A DNA stretch of 9,899 bases from Caldifarciminota bacterium (GCA_029880025.1 JAOUPE010000034.1:1-9899); one strand, 5' to 3'. Counted from the stretch's first letter, positions 1 to 6,086 are shown. Numbers and translations are program-made. The notes: generated from the letters alone by a model not told the origin.

Positions 1-1
1 T

Positions 2-919
2 GGTGTGTATGGTAAAGATACGGATAAGCGCCGTTTTATTGCCGGTGTCCGTCCCAATTATCTTAAAGGAATATTTGGCTTGCCGCTCGGCTTCGGTATC
101 GGTTTAGGACTTGCCGAGCGCTTTAACCAGAATTTCGATATTTTTTCCGACAGTCAAGCCGGTTACCAGCGCCATATTGTTGGATACGGTGGTATCTATA
201 ATTTTAATTTAAGCTTAGCCCGAACATTTTATAATATTCTTGGACTCGGAGTTGAATACAATCGTAACTTTGGCAATTCATTAGAACGCTGGTTTTTCGA
301 GACGTCACAAACCACTACCATCACTACCGATACAGTTATTACCGAATATCGAGGCGATGGATTAAAATTCGGGGTTTCGGCTCAGATTTGGGCTTTCAAT
401 TTAGGTGCGGTTTATGAAAAACCTATGCCGCTGTATATCAATGGTCAGGTTCTGTCCCATGGGATTTTGACTGATTCATTCTCAGATTTGAAATTTGAAT
501 ACCCGCCTCGAATTGGACTCGGGTTGTCATTTGATGCCATTCCTAAACTCACAATCTATCTGGATTATTTTAATCGCAAAAGTAAAAATACTAAAGTTGC
601 TGATACTGCCTGGTCGATTTTCCGAAATAGCAACAAATATTCAATCGGCTTTGAATATAACCTGGATGACAAACATCCTTTGCGGGTTGGTTACCGTTAT
701 TATGATTGGTATTTCAACGAAACCTCCAATCAGGTGATTAACGAACAAGCCCTTACTTTAGGCAGTGGCATACCGATACCGGGATTCGGTGTTTTTGACT
801 TTGCTGTAGAATTAATAAATCGTAAGGGTGGTGCTTTAACCGAGCGAATTGGTCGGTTGAACTTAACCTTACACTACGAGGAAGCCTGGAAAATCCGCAA
901 GAGACGCTGGGGTTATTGA
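2..919 (+). CDS. Outer-membrane beta-barrel protein, 3' part (5' end outside window)
   Basis: The reading frame is open from the first complete codon (position 2) to TGA at 917-919. The GTG at 5 has no ribosome binding site and is very unlikely to be the true start, so the N-terminus lies left of the window. The roughly 305 visible residues show alternating short beta-strand patterns rich in Gly and aromatic residues (GFGIGLGLAERF, IGLGLSFDAIPKLTIYLDYF, LRVGYRYYDW), typical of outer-membrane barrels of the FadL/PorV-like or UPF0164-like kind. The chain ends with a basic tail (WKIRKRRWGY) rather than the usual terminal Phe. A transport or T9SS-accessory role is possible but cannot be shown here; no specific family motif is recognised. 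The gene converges with the glycosylase gene on the other strand and overlaps it by 7 bp. Confidence 0.7.
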   Translation, partial: GVYGKDTDKRRFIAGVRPNYLKGIFGLPLGFGIGLGLAERFNQNFDIFSDSQAGYQRHIVGYGGIYNFNLSLARTFYNILGLGVEYNRNFGNSLERWFFETSQTTTITTDTVITEYRGDGLKFGVSAQIWAFNLGAVYEKPMPLYINGQVLSHGILTDSFSDLKFEYPPRIGLGLSFDAIPKLTIYLDYFNRKSKNTKVADTAWSIFRNSNKYSIGFEYNLDDKHPLRVGYRYYDWYFNETSNQVINEQALTLGSGIPIPGFGVFDFAVELINRKGGALTERIGRLNLTLHYEEAWKIRKRRWGY

Positions 920-1524
920 TTTTTTAACTTTACATAATACTTCTCTAAAATTTTAATCGCTTTTACAATTCGCTTCTGATTTTCATTTTTAAAACTCCAA
1001 GGGCTTGCACCAGATGGATGGGGCAAAGGAATAATTGTTCGCAGTTCCCCAAGTACTTTTTTAAAAAATTTCTTACCAACCACTTCTTCTAATCTAATCT
1101 TACCCAATAATTTCTCGATTGCCAGCTTACCAACTGGAATTACCAATTCCGGTCTTAATAACTTAAATTCTTCTTCTAAGTAAGAAGCACAAGTAAGCAG
1201 TTGTTTTGGATTCGGTTTCAGGTCTCCCCTATCGGTTGAGTCTGGATAACATTTCATCATCTGGGTAAAATAGGCAGCATTTCGAAATTCTTCTTCACCA
1301 ATGTCTATTTCAGCTAACCATTTAAACAATCTTTTTCCGGCTGGACCACAAAATGGTTTGTCGTGTTTCAATTCTTGTTTCCCCGGAGCTTGTCCAATGA
1401 CTATTATTCTGTTACCAAATTTACCGGCAAATACGGCATGGCTGTCTTTTGGCAGGTCTTTACATTTCTCACACCGTTTCATCTGCTGGGTCAACCTAAC
1501 AAACGATTTCTCAGCTATTGTCAT
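913..1524 (-). CDS. Uracil-DNA glycosylase, family 4-like, 4Fe-4S type
   Basis: 203 residues, the usual size for family 4 uracil-DNA glycosylases, which remove uracil from DNA and start base excision repair. Motif 1 is GQAPGKQE at residues 44-51, where classical members usually have GEAPG. It is followed by the uracil-pocket segment KPFCGPAGKRL at 56-66. Motif 2 is PHPSGAS at 168-174. Four cysteines sit where the cluster ligands are expected: Cys18 and Cys21 (CxxC), Cys92 in MMKCYP, and Cys112. This supports a [4Fe-4S] cluster. ATG at 1524 is used, but no good Shine-Dalgarno is visible upstream. It is the last gene of the leftward train, 38 bp after the RNase III gene. GQAPG with HPSGAS suggests a divergent branch of the superfamily, so the exact substrate range is uncertain. 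Confidence 0.85.
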   Translation of the reverse strand: MTIAEKSFVRLTQQMKRCEKCKDLPKDSHAVFAGKFGNRIIVIGQAPGKQELKHDKPFCGPAGKRLFKWLAEIDIGEEEFRNAAYFTQMMKCYPDSTDRGDLKPNPKQLLTCASYLEEEFKLLRPELVIPVGKLAIEKLLGKIRLEEVVGKKFFKKVLGELRTIIPLPHPSGASPWSFKNENQKRIVKAIKILEKYYVKLKNQ

Positions 1525-1562
1525 CGCTCATTCGATTTTGATAAGGGTTTTAAAGTTATCTA

Positions 1563-2030
1563 TTATATAAAGAGGTCTTTAAACCATTGAGCAATGACGC
1601 TCTTTGCGGTCTCATAGCCACCATCAACATAAATTGAACCGATTATTGCTTCAAGTGTTTCGGCAATGACTTTTGGCTCTTGGTCGGCGTTCTGTTTTTT
1701 CTCGCCAATCCCCAATTTAATGAATGGTCCGATTGAGAGTTTCCTTCCGATTTGATCCAGCATCTCTTCTCTTTCAAGTCTTTGCTTTTTAGTGGTTATC
1801 TCTTCTCTGGTTGAACAACCCGATTTTATTAAAAGGTCAACCAATACCGCTCTCAACACCGCATCACCGAGCACACGATAGATTTCCTGATCTTCACACT
1901 CTTGATTCTGTTGTTTTTGCTCGAGCCCATAAGCCCTTCTGGTCAAAGCTCGATTCAACAAATCCTTATTACGGAAAGAATAACCAAGATTTTTTTCAAT
2001 GGTAATTAGATCGTTTGAAATGTTAGTCAA
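1563..2030 (-). CDS. Stand-alone ribonuclease III domain protein (no dsRBD)
   Basis: 155 residues covering only the RNase III nuclease domain; the C-terminal double-stranded-RNA-binding domain of typical Rnc (about 220-230 residues) is absent. Visible landmarks are LGYSFRNKDLLNRALTRRAY (about 15-34), the signature region with Glu49 and LGDAVL with Asp56 (54-59), LEREE at 85-89, and AETLEAIIGSIYVDGG with Glu124 and Glu127. Compared with the E. coli catalytic set E38/E41/D45/D114/E117, the E41 position appears to be Arg52 and the D114 position is Glu124. The general shape recalls short archaeal RNase III-like proteins. The start is TTG at 2030, because an in-frame TAA lies two codons upstream and there is no ATG or clear ribosome binding site; a later non-standard start near residue 9 cannot be excluded. 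It lies 25 bp after the phosphoesterase gene. Likely substrate is structured RNA (inference). Confidence 0.8.
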   Translation of the reverse strand: MTNISNDLITIEKNLGYSFRNKDLLNRALTRRAYGLEQKQQNQECEDQEIYRVLGDAVLRAVLVDLLIKSGCSTREEITTKKQRLEREEMLDQIGRKLSIGPFIKLGIGEKKQNADQEPKVIAETLEAIIGSIYVDGGYETAKSVIAQWFKDLFI

Positions 2031-2055
2031 AATGACTTATCGAAATTTAATCAAA

Positions 2056-3807
2056 TCACTTTATAATAAGAAAACCAAAGGTCTTTGGGTCATAGCTGAT
2101 AGGAACTTGCCAATCGGCAGCACTGTTGAATCTTCGCTGTTTTCGTCGGAAGTTCACTACCCATTGCTGACCGGATACGATGGTTGTTTCAAGTTGGGCA
2201 ACCGGAATCCTTGCCTCGATGCTCCAGAAATTTTTGCCTTTGGTTGTCTTTACTTCATAACTACCGTTCCAGGCTCGGTCAATATCAAATTCGCCATCCG
2301 GTTTAAAAGTTATCTTCTGGTCAAAAGCAGTGCCGAGCGGGTTAAAATAGATTTGATAGACTATTCCTTTTGCCATATCCGGGCAGAAGAAATAACCGAC
2401 ACAATCCTCACCATAAACCCCACCATCTTGTTCGGTCACTTTGGCATACATCGAATCAATCTTTGATTCTTTACAATGAGCGGCAATATAGATGTTATCA
2501 TCGTCGTAGGCAAAGTAGAAATATGCCGAATCAATCGCTATCGGACCGCCATCAGGGGCAAAAAACTTTGTAACCGGTTTCTGCCATATCGGTTCCGATA
2601 TATTGCCATCAATTACTGGTGGTGTACCAACTCGAAAACAATTTACTTTACGCGCTACGGCTAAAGGTTTTTTTACCGAATAATTTTTGCCCATCGCATA
2701 GGGAAATTGAGTAATCAGGGTTGGTACCGGATAGAGTTTTGCCTTTTTCTTGATTCGAAAATTGACCCGGGTGCTTTCTTGCCCTTTGATTTTCAGCGAC
2801 AAATTTTTGGGTTCTACGGTCCAGCCTTCTGGTATTTCCCAATCTATCGTATCCTCAAACAAAAGGTCAGTATTTGGGTTCCAAAATTTTACAACGACCG
2901 TTGAATCGGCAAGCGTAAGATTTTCATTTACCGGTATCGGTTTTACAAAAGATATCCCGGTAAGAACTATATTTTCGATTGATTTCAAATCAGCGACGGT
3001 CACTTCTTCCCAGGGTAAAACACTGCCCATTTTTATCGGGGCGACTGAAATCCCCTGGTCATTGACCGTAACCCAGGTAAAATGATAACCTAAACCGGTC
3101 GGTCCAGGTTCAGAATAACCGCCACCCGAACTTCCTACTGCCGTGTATAAGATGCCTTCATATTTTTCCGTGTAATAGAAATGATTGTGTCCAGAAAACA
3201 CGGCATCCACACCGTAATTGATGAACAAACTGTGCCAAAGGTCGGTTTTGCTTTTGGCAATGGTTTCATACCAGAACGGCTTGTGAAAAAAGACAAAGGT
3301 ATATTTTGCCTTTCGAGATTTTTTTAAATCGTTAACCAGCCAATCGAACTGTTCCTTAGGCATTCGTTCAATTGAATCATAGCGGCTATTATCAAGAACG
3401 CTAAAATGGATACCCTGACGATTAAAAGAGTAGTAGGGTTTACCGATATATCTTTGGTAAAAAACGATGGCGGTGTCATTCCAGATATCGTGATTGCCTG
3501 GTGTGAAATAGATTGGCATTGATAGAGGCATTACAATCGTTTTATATTCTTCCCATTGTTTTTTTACCAGAGTGGTATCATCGGTATATCCTTCAATCAT
3601 ATCACCGACGGTGATGACAAAATCTGGTTTCATTCGTTCGACTTCAGCAATGATATTCTCATAGATTCCGGATACAGCCCCACCCGTCCGGTCACCAATA
3701 ACCACAAAACGAACCGGCATTTCTGTCTTAGCAGCTATTACATATGTTACAGTTAAAATCAGAGATAGTGCCATAAAGCATTTCGGTATCATATTATATC
3801 TTTTCAT
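2056..3807 (-). CDS. Secreted calcineurin-like metallophosphoesterase with C-terminal CBM9-like domain
   Basis: 583 residues. A signal peptide is visible (basic MKRYNMIPK, hydrophobic core about 10-24, AA at 25-26), so the protein is exported. The metallophosphoesterase domain (about 31-250) carries GDRTG at 38-42, VGDMIEG at 67-73, PGNHDIW at 103-109, FHKPFW at 174-179 and SGHNHF at 205-210, which together form the two-metal site. The first motif is Asp-Arg-Thr instead of the common D-x-H. A linker with Ig-like strands follows, then a CBM9/DOMON-like domain (about 390-583) opening with PPVIDGNISEPIW. This suggests that it hydrolyses a phosphoester while bound to an envelope or environmental glycan (inference). 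ATG at 3807 has a near-perfect AGGAGG four bases upstream (3817-3812). It is the fifth gene of the leftward train. Confidence 0.88.
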   Translation of the reverse strand: MKRYNMIPKCFMALSLILTVTYVIAAKTEMPVRFVVIGDRTGGAVSGIYENIIAEVERMKPDFVITVGDMIEGYTDDTTLVKKQWEEYKTIVMPLSMPIYFTPGNHDIWNDTAIVFYQRYIGKPYYSFNRQGIHFSVLDNSRYDSIERMPKEQFDWLVNDLKKSRKAKYTFVFFHKPFWYETIAKSKTDLWHSLFINYGVDAVFSGHNHFYYTEKYEGILYTAVGSSGGGYSEPGPTGLGYHFTWVTVNDQGISVAPIKMGSVLPWEEVTVADLKSIENIVLTGISFVKPIPVNENLTLADSTVVVKFWNPNTDLLFEDTIDWEIPEGWTVEPKNLSLKIKGQESTRVNFRIKKKAKLYPVPTLITQFPYAMGKNYSVKKPLAVARKVNCFRVGTPPVIDGNISEPIWQKPVTKFFAPDGGPIAIDSAYFYFAYDDDNIYIAAHCKESKIDSMYAKVTEQDGGVYGEDCVGYFFCPDMAKGIVYQIYFNPLGTAFDQKITFKPDGEFDIDRAWNGSYEVKTTKGKNFWSIEARIPVAQLETTIVSGQQWVVNFRRKQRRFNSAADWQVPISYDPKTFGFLIIK

Positions 3808-3811
3808 AAAA

Positions 3812-3817
3812 CCTCCT
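3812..3817 (-). promoter_or_regulatory. Shine-Dalgarno of the metallophosphoesterase gene
   Basis: AGGAGG on the minus strand, four bases before ATG 3807. It favours the first Met over Met6, which would sit 19 bases away. Confidence 0.75.
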
Positions 3818-3855
3818 AAAATTTTGATTAAATTTCAATAAATCTTTATAAACTA

Positions 3856-4302
3856 TCATCGAGCTACTGTCACAATTGATTGTCGAAGCGTTTGCTCCAT
3901 CTCTCTTGGAACATCGGTGCCGATTCGAAATTTTTTGCCCGATTTCATCTTAATTTCAACCGCATAAAAACCCGAGACATTAAAGAGCCAGCCATGAGGA
4001 GTCAAACGAATTCCCCAACCATAAAACCAGGGATTTTTCACGATTCGAAATGATTCAATGTCTTTCAAGGCGAATTTCTTTCGAATGATTCCTATGCCGA
4101 ATCGTATTTCGATAAAATCGCTTTCGATTAATACGGTCAATGTAGCAAATAGTGCCAGGCAGATTCCAAGAATAATTAGGACTACTAAAGCGACCCAATT
4201 GAAACCATAAACCACCATAAGAACGGGAATGAAAAGCATCGCGATGCCTAATGTAATTATAGTCATGTAGCCAATTTGCGTATGATGGTATTGTCTAATC
4301 AT
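3856..4302 (-). CDS. Two-TM membrane protein with PH-like domain
   Basis: 148 residues. Two adjacent hydrophobic helices (about 11-31 and 35-58) form a membrane hairpin. They are followed by a soluble, strand-rich domain (about 60-148) with EIRFGIGIIRKKFALKDIES, a tryptophan/glycine-rich stretch around WFYGWGIRLTPHGW, and KSGKKFRIGTDVP. This layout matches bacterial PH-like (bPH) membrane proteins of unknown exact role. ATG 4302 lies only four bases after the stop of the LiaF-like gene, with weak ribosome-binding sequence (AGAG), so translation is probably coupled to the upstream gene. The tight spacing and shared membrane character suggest the two products work together at the cytoplasmic membrane. 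No catalytic residues are apparent. Confidence 0.75.
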   Translation of the reverse strand: MIRQYHHTQIGYMTIITLGIAMLFIPVLMVVYGFNWVALVVLIILGICLALFATLTVLIESDFIEIRFGIGIIRKKFALKDIESFRIVKNPWFYGWGIRLTPHGWLFNVSGFYAVEIKMKSGKKFRIGTDVPREMEQTLRQSIVTVAR

Positions 4303-4306
4303 TACT

Positions 4307-4834
4307 CTATTTATTTATTATCTGCAGACTACCGAATACAACTTGAGCATCGACACGAAGGTAACTCGTATCTTCTTTCAAGCTATCTGATTTATAAGTA
4401 TATTGCCCAAAAGCAATGGTGTTACCATCCGGCATTCTGGCACCGGCAAAAATCGAATTAACGATAATTTTAGCCGGTATTTTCGGGTCGATTTCGATCG
4501 TGCCGCTGGCAAAAACGGTATTAACTTCGACATTAAAAATTTTGTCTTCGAGCACGATTTTTGATAAATCGATTACTCCTTTACCGAAAACTATGTCATA
4601 TTTGCCATGGGGCGTTATCGAATCGATTCGCTTCTCTTCGAAAACTGCTTTATTCTTGTTCTTTGACCAAAACGAACCGCCGGTTAACAGAGTTATGCCA
4701 AGCCAGATAAGAAAAAGGGCAATGATTATCCTGAAAATCGGAATCCGGATGCCGAATATAACATTTAGAATTATCGAAAGCCCAATGATTACTATAATGA
4801 CTCCCCAAAAGATTCCACTAAAGATGAATCCCAT
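4307..4834 (-). CDS. LiaF-like membrane protein (DUF2154/toastrack-type C-terminal domain)
   Basis: About 175 residues. Two N-terminal hydrophobic helices (about 4-27 and 33-54) with a short loop are followed by a charged linker and a strand-repeat domain (about 70-177): KYDIVFGKGVIDLSKI, VEVNTVFASGTIEI, KIIVNSIFAGARMPDGN, LRVDAQVVFGSLQI. The recurring F-[AG]-x-[GA] turns are characteristic of the LiaF/DUF2154 ('cell wall-active antibiotics response') and toastrack families, which in Firmicutes modulate envelope-stress signalling. Two starts are possible. ATG 4840 (MKMGF) has its GGAG only two bases away, while ATG 4834 sits eight bases from the same GGGGAG, so I prefer 4834. The gene follows the DUF4342 gene after a 44-50 bp gap containing an inverted repeat, and its stop is four bases before the PH-like gene. 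The function in this organism is inferred only. Confidence 0.78.
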   Translation of the reverse strand: MGFIFSGIFWGVIIVIIGLSIILNVIFGIRIPIFRIIIALFLIWLGITLLTGGSFWSKNKNKAVFEEKRIDSITPHGKYDIVFGKGVIDLSKIVLEDKIFNVEVNTVFASGTIEIDPKIPAKIIVNSIFAGARMPDGNTIAFGQYTYKSDSLKEDTSYLRVDAQVVFGSLQIINK

Positions 4835-4851
4835 CTTCATTACTCCCCTTT

Positions 4852-4884
4852 CTTTAGATTATATTTTTAAAATTTTATCTAAAG
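4852..4884 (-). repeat. Inverted repeat between DUF4342 and LiaF-like genes
   Basis: Arms CTTTAGAT and ATCTAAAG (4852-4859 and 4877-4884), 8 bp perfect, separated by 17 AT-only bases. It begins directly after the TAG stop of the DUF4342 gene and ends at the Shine-Dalgarno region of the next gene. No T-run follows on the minus strand, so it is not a normal intrinsic terminator; it could be an mRNA processing or translation-control hairpin, or chance in AT-rich DNA. Confidence 0.4.
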
Positions 4885-5151
4885 CTAACTCTTTGTTTCG
4901 ACTTTTTCCACAACCAGTGTGCATCGGGTAACCAGACCAGCAATTGCGCCGATTGCAACCAAGACCGGAGCGAAAAGGGTAATTGCGGTAACACCGGCAA
5001 CGCCGATGGTCAATGGAACCTCTAATAACGTTTTATCTTCTTGCTTTATTATAATCCTTCGAGCATTTCCAGCCTGTATTATTTCTTTTACTTTCTTAAG
5101 CAACTCATTGGCATCAACCTTAAATTCCTCTTTTCGGATTTGTTCCGGCAT
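4885..5151 (-). CDS. DUF4342 family protein
   Basis: 88 residues, close to the usual size of DUF4342 proteins. Two halves can be seen. The N-terminal amphipathic part (about 1-40) carries VKEIIQAGNARRIIIKQEDKTLLEVPLT, the typical DUF4342 core. A hydrophobic Gly/Ala-rich segment (about 47-75, TIGVAGVTAITLFAPVLVAI and the following GAIAGLVTRC) probably inserts into or lies along the membrane. The biochemical function of the family is unknown. ATG 5151 is preceded by GGAGGGAG with good spacing (about 7-9 bases). It lies 43 bp after the Met-rich coiled-coil gene and 44 bp before the LiaF-like gene, all on the same strand. The context suggests an accessory role in a membrane or envelope-stress set (inference). 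Confidence 0.8.
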   Translation of the reverse strand: MPEQIRKEEFKVDANELLKKVKEIIQAGNARRIIIKQEDKTLLEVPLTIGVAGVTAITLFAPVLVAIGAIAGLVTRCTLVVEKVETKS

Positions 5152-5194
5152 ATTATCACTCCCTCCAATAGATATTACAATTCTTTATATTATT

Positions 5195-5584
5195 TTACTT
5201 TTTCATCCGCTCGATATTTTGTTTAACCAGGTCTTGAACAAAAACCGGCATTTCATTGACTCTTTGCTCTAAGTCGTCGATTTCGTCGTCAAGCTCTTCT
5301 ATTTCTTGGTATATATCTTCTATAGTTGCATTACTCATTCGACCCATGCCCCAGCCTCGGAACGGATAAGAAAACATCCCACCGCCCATCATATGCCCCA
5401 TGAATGGTCCGCCCATGAAGGAAAAGATTAATGCCAAGCCAGCAATTACGAAAAGAATGATTCCCATAATTTTTCCGAATTTAGCTATTTCGATAGCGGT
5501 CCCGGTTCGCATTGCGGTCCAGAAGGCAAAATAACCAAGTGTCACAAAGATTATTGCACTAACCAATCCGGCAAAAATGAACAT
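5195..5584 (-). CDS. Two-TM protein with Met/Gly-rich segment and acidic coiled coil
   Basis: 129 residues; not recognised as a named family. Hydrophobic helices lie at about 2-24 and 39-56. A Gly/Met/His segment (57-83, containing GGPFMGHMMGGGMF) has seven methionines and one histidine in 27 residues. A charged helix (about 86-128) with IEELDDEIDDLEQRV looks like a coiled coil and probably faces the cytoplasm. The frame also allows a GTG at 5593, but that codon overlaps the AGGAGG, whereas ATG 5584 sits eight bases behind it, so 5584 is chosen. It is the first gene of the leftward train and lies downstream of candidate promoters and a 22-bp palindrome. The Met-rich stretch could bind soft metals or simply be a membrane-interface loop; this is not shown. 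It might also be a distant relative of small envelope-stress membrane proteins. Confidence 0.7.
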   Translation of the reverse strand: MFIFAGLVSAIIFVTLGYFAFWTAMRTGTAIEIAKFGKIMGIILFVIAGLALIFSFMGGPFMGHMMGGGMFSYPFRGWGMGRMSNATIEDIYQEIEELDDEIDDLEQRVNEMPVFVQDLVKQNIERMKK

Positions 5585-5593
5585 ATTTTTCAC

Positions 5594-5599
5594 CTCCTC
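5594..5599 (-). promoter_or_regulatory. Shine-Dalgarno deciding the start of the first operon gene
   Basis: The purine run AGAGAGGAGG on the minus strand ends about eight bases before ATG 5584 and runs into GTG 5593. The spacing therefore supports ATG 5584 as the real start. Confidence 0.7.
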
Positions 5600-5641
5600 T
5601 CTTTAGTTCAGAACTTATTTTCATTAAAATTCCGATACATC

Positions 5642-5669
5642 AAAATACCTAAAAATAGCATTGTGTCAA
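5642..5669 (-). promoter_or_regulatory. Candidate sigma70-type promoter of the seven-gene operon
   Basis: On the minus strand a perfect TTGACA (5669-5664) is followed after 16 bases by TATTTT (5647-5642, 4 of 6 to TATAAT). It lies about 60 bp before the first start codon and points towards the leftward gene train. The -10 is imperfect and the region is AT-rich, so this is a candidate only. Confidence 0.4.
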
Positions 5670-5699
5670 TTATTATTTCAAAGACTGTGAAATGATTAT

Positions 5700-5708
5700 T
5701 TTATACCA
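5700..5708 (-). promoter_or_regulatory. Alternative extended -10 promoter element
   Basis: TGGTATAAA on the minus strand fits an extended -10 (TGnTATAAT-like). The -35 position is poor (about 3 of 6 at 17-base spacing). It is a possible second start point about 115 bp upstream of the first gene. Confidence 0.22.
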
Positions 5709-5776
5709 AGATTACAATAAATGCATAAAAAAATTTCTTTTTTTCCAGAATTCAGTTGGTATTTTTATGCCAGAAA

Positions 5777-5798
5777 AAGTTAAGTTATAACTTAACTT
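5777..5798. promoter_or_regulatory. Perfect 22-bp palindrome, possible operator
   Basis: Half-site AAGTTAAGTTA is followed immediately by its exact reverse complement, with no spacer. It lies about 190 bp upstream of the first operon gene and about 70-110 bp upstream of the candidate promoters. With no loop and low GC it is a poor terminator but a good shape for a dimeric helix-turn-helix regulator site. No regulator gene is in the window. Confidence 0.5.
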
Positions 5799-5826
5799 AT
5801 AATTGACCTAAAATTTCTTCTAAGTG

Positions 5827-5857
5827 TTGGAAATTGGGGTTTTTACATTGGAAATTG
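5827..5857. repeat. 10-bp direct repeat spaced by two helical turns
   Basis: TTGGAAATTG occurs at 5827-5836 and again at 5848-5857, start-to-start 21 bp. The two copies would lie on the same DNA face, as in some activator sites. It sits between the palindrome and the GC-rich array; chance or repeat decay is also possible. Confidence 0.35.
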
Positions 5858-5870
5858 CTTGAGTTGAGGG

Positions 5871-6086
5871 TACCGTCCAGGGGGTGATCCCCTAGGTGGC
5901 TTGGGGAGTCGCCTCCGAGGTTGCTTCGGGAGTTGCCTCCTAAGTTGCTTCGGGGGTAGCTTCCGGGATTGCCTTGGAGGCAGCTTCGGGGACAACCTGG
6001 GGAGCGGCTTCGGAAGCAACCTGGGGAGCAACCTCGGGAGTAGCCTCCGGGGTAGCCCCCTAAGCAACCTGGGAGGTAAACTCCTA
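5871..6086. repeat. GC-rich tandem array of degenerate 12-bp units
   Basis: About 18 consecutive 12-bp blocks in exact register, for example GGTTGCTTCGGG (5919), AGTTGCCTCCTA (5931), AGTTGCTTCGGG (5943), GGTAGCTTCCGG (5955), AGCAACCTGGGG (6015), AGCAACCTCGGG (6027) and AGTAGCCTCCGG (6039). A rough consensus is RGYNRCYTNGGR. The first two blocks (5871, 5883) and the last (6075) are the most diverged. The array is much richer in GC than its flanks. Because 12 is a multiple of 3, all frames stay open by default, which explains the spurious ORFs. Left-hand units mostly carry GTTGC and right-hand units mostly carry GCAAC, so the two halves can pair. Confidence 0.85.

Noticed and set aside
1999..2466. 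Plus-strand 155-codon open frame opposite the phosphoesterase C-terminus
   Set aside because: Shadow of the CBM9-like coding region; the real frame carries recognisable motifs on the minus strand.
4416..4931. Plus-strand 171-codon open frame opposite the LiaF-like gene
   Set aside because: It is antisense to two well-supported genes with domain matches and good ribosome binding sites; the frame has no family features of its own.
5605..5615. Small interrupted palindrome AGTTC-A-GAACT in the presumed 5' leader
   Set aside because: Only five-base arms; too short to separate from chance in this AT-rich leader.
5723..5770. GCATAAAAA and TTTTTATGC inverted pair
   Set aside because: Arms are mostly A/T, the loop is 30 bases and there is no link to a gene end, so it is probably chance.
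5882..5892. GGGG-TGAT-CCCC mini-hairpin as a terminator
   Set aside because: It has a four-base stem only and no T-run on either strand; it is simply an edge unit of the 12-bp array.
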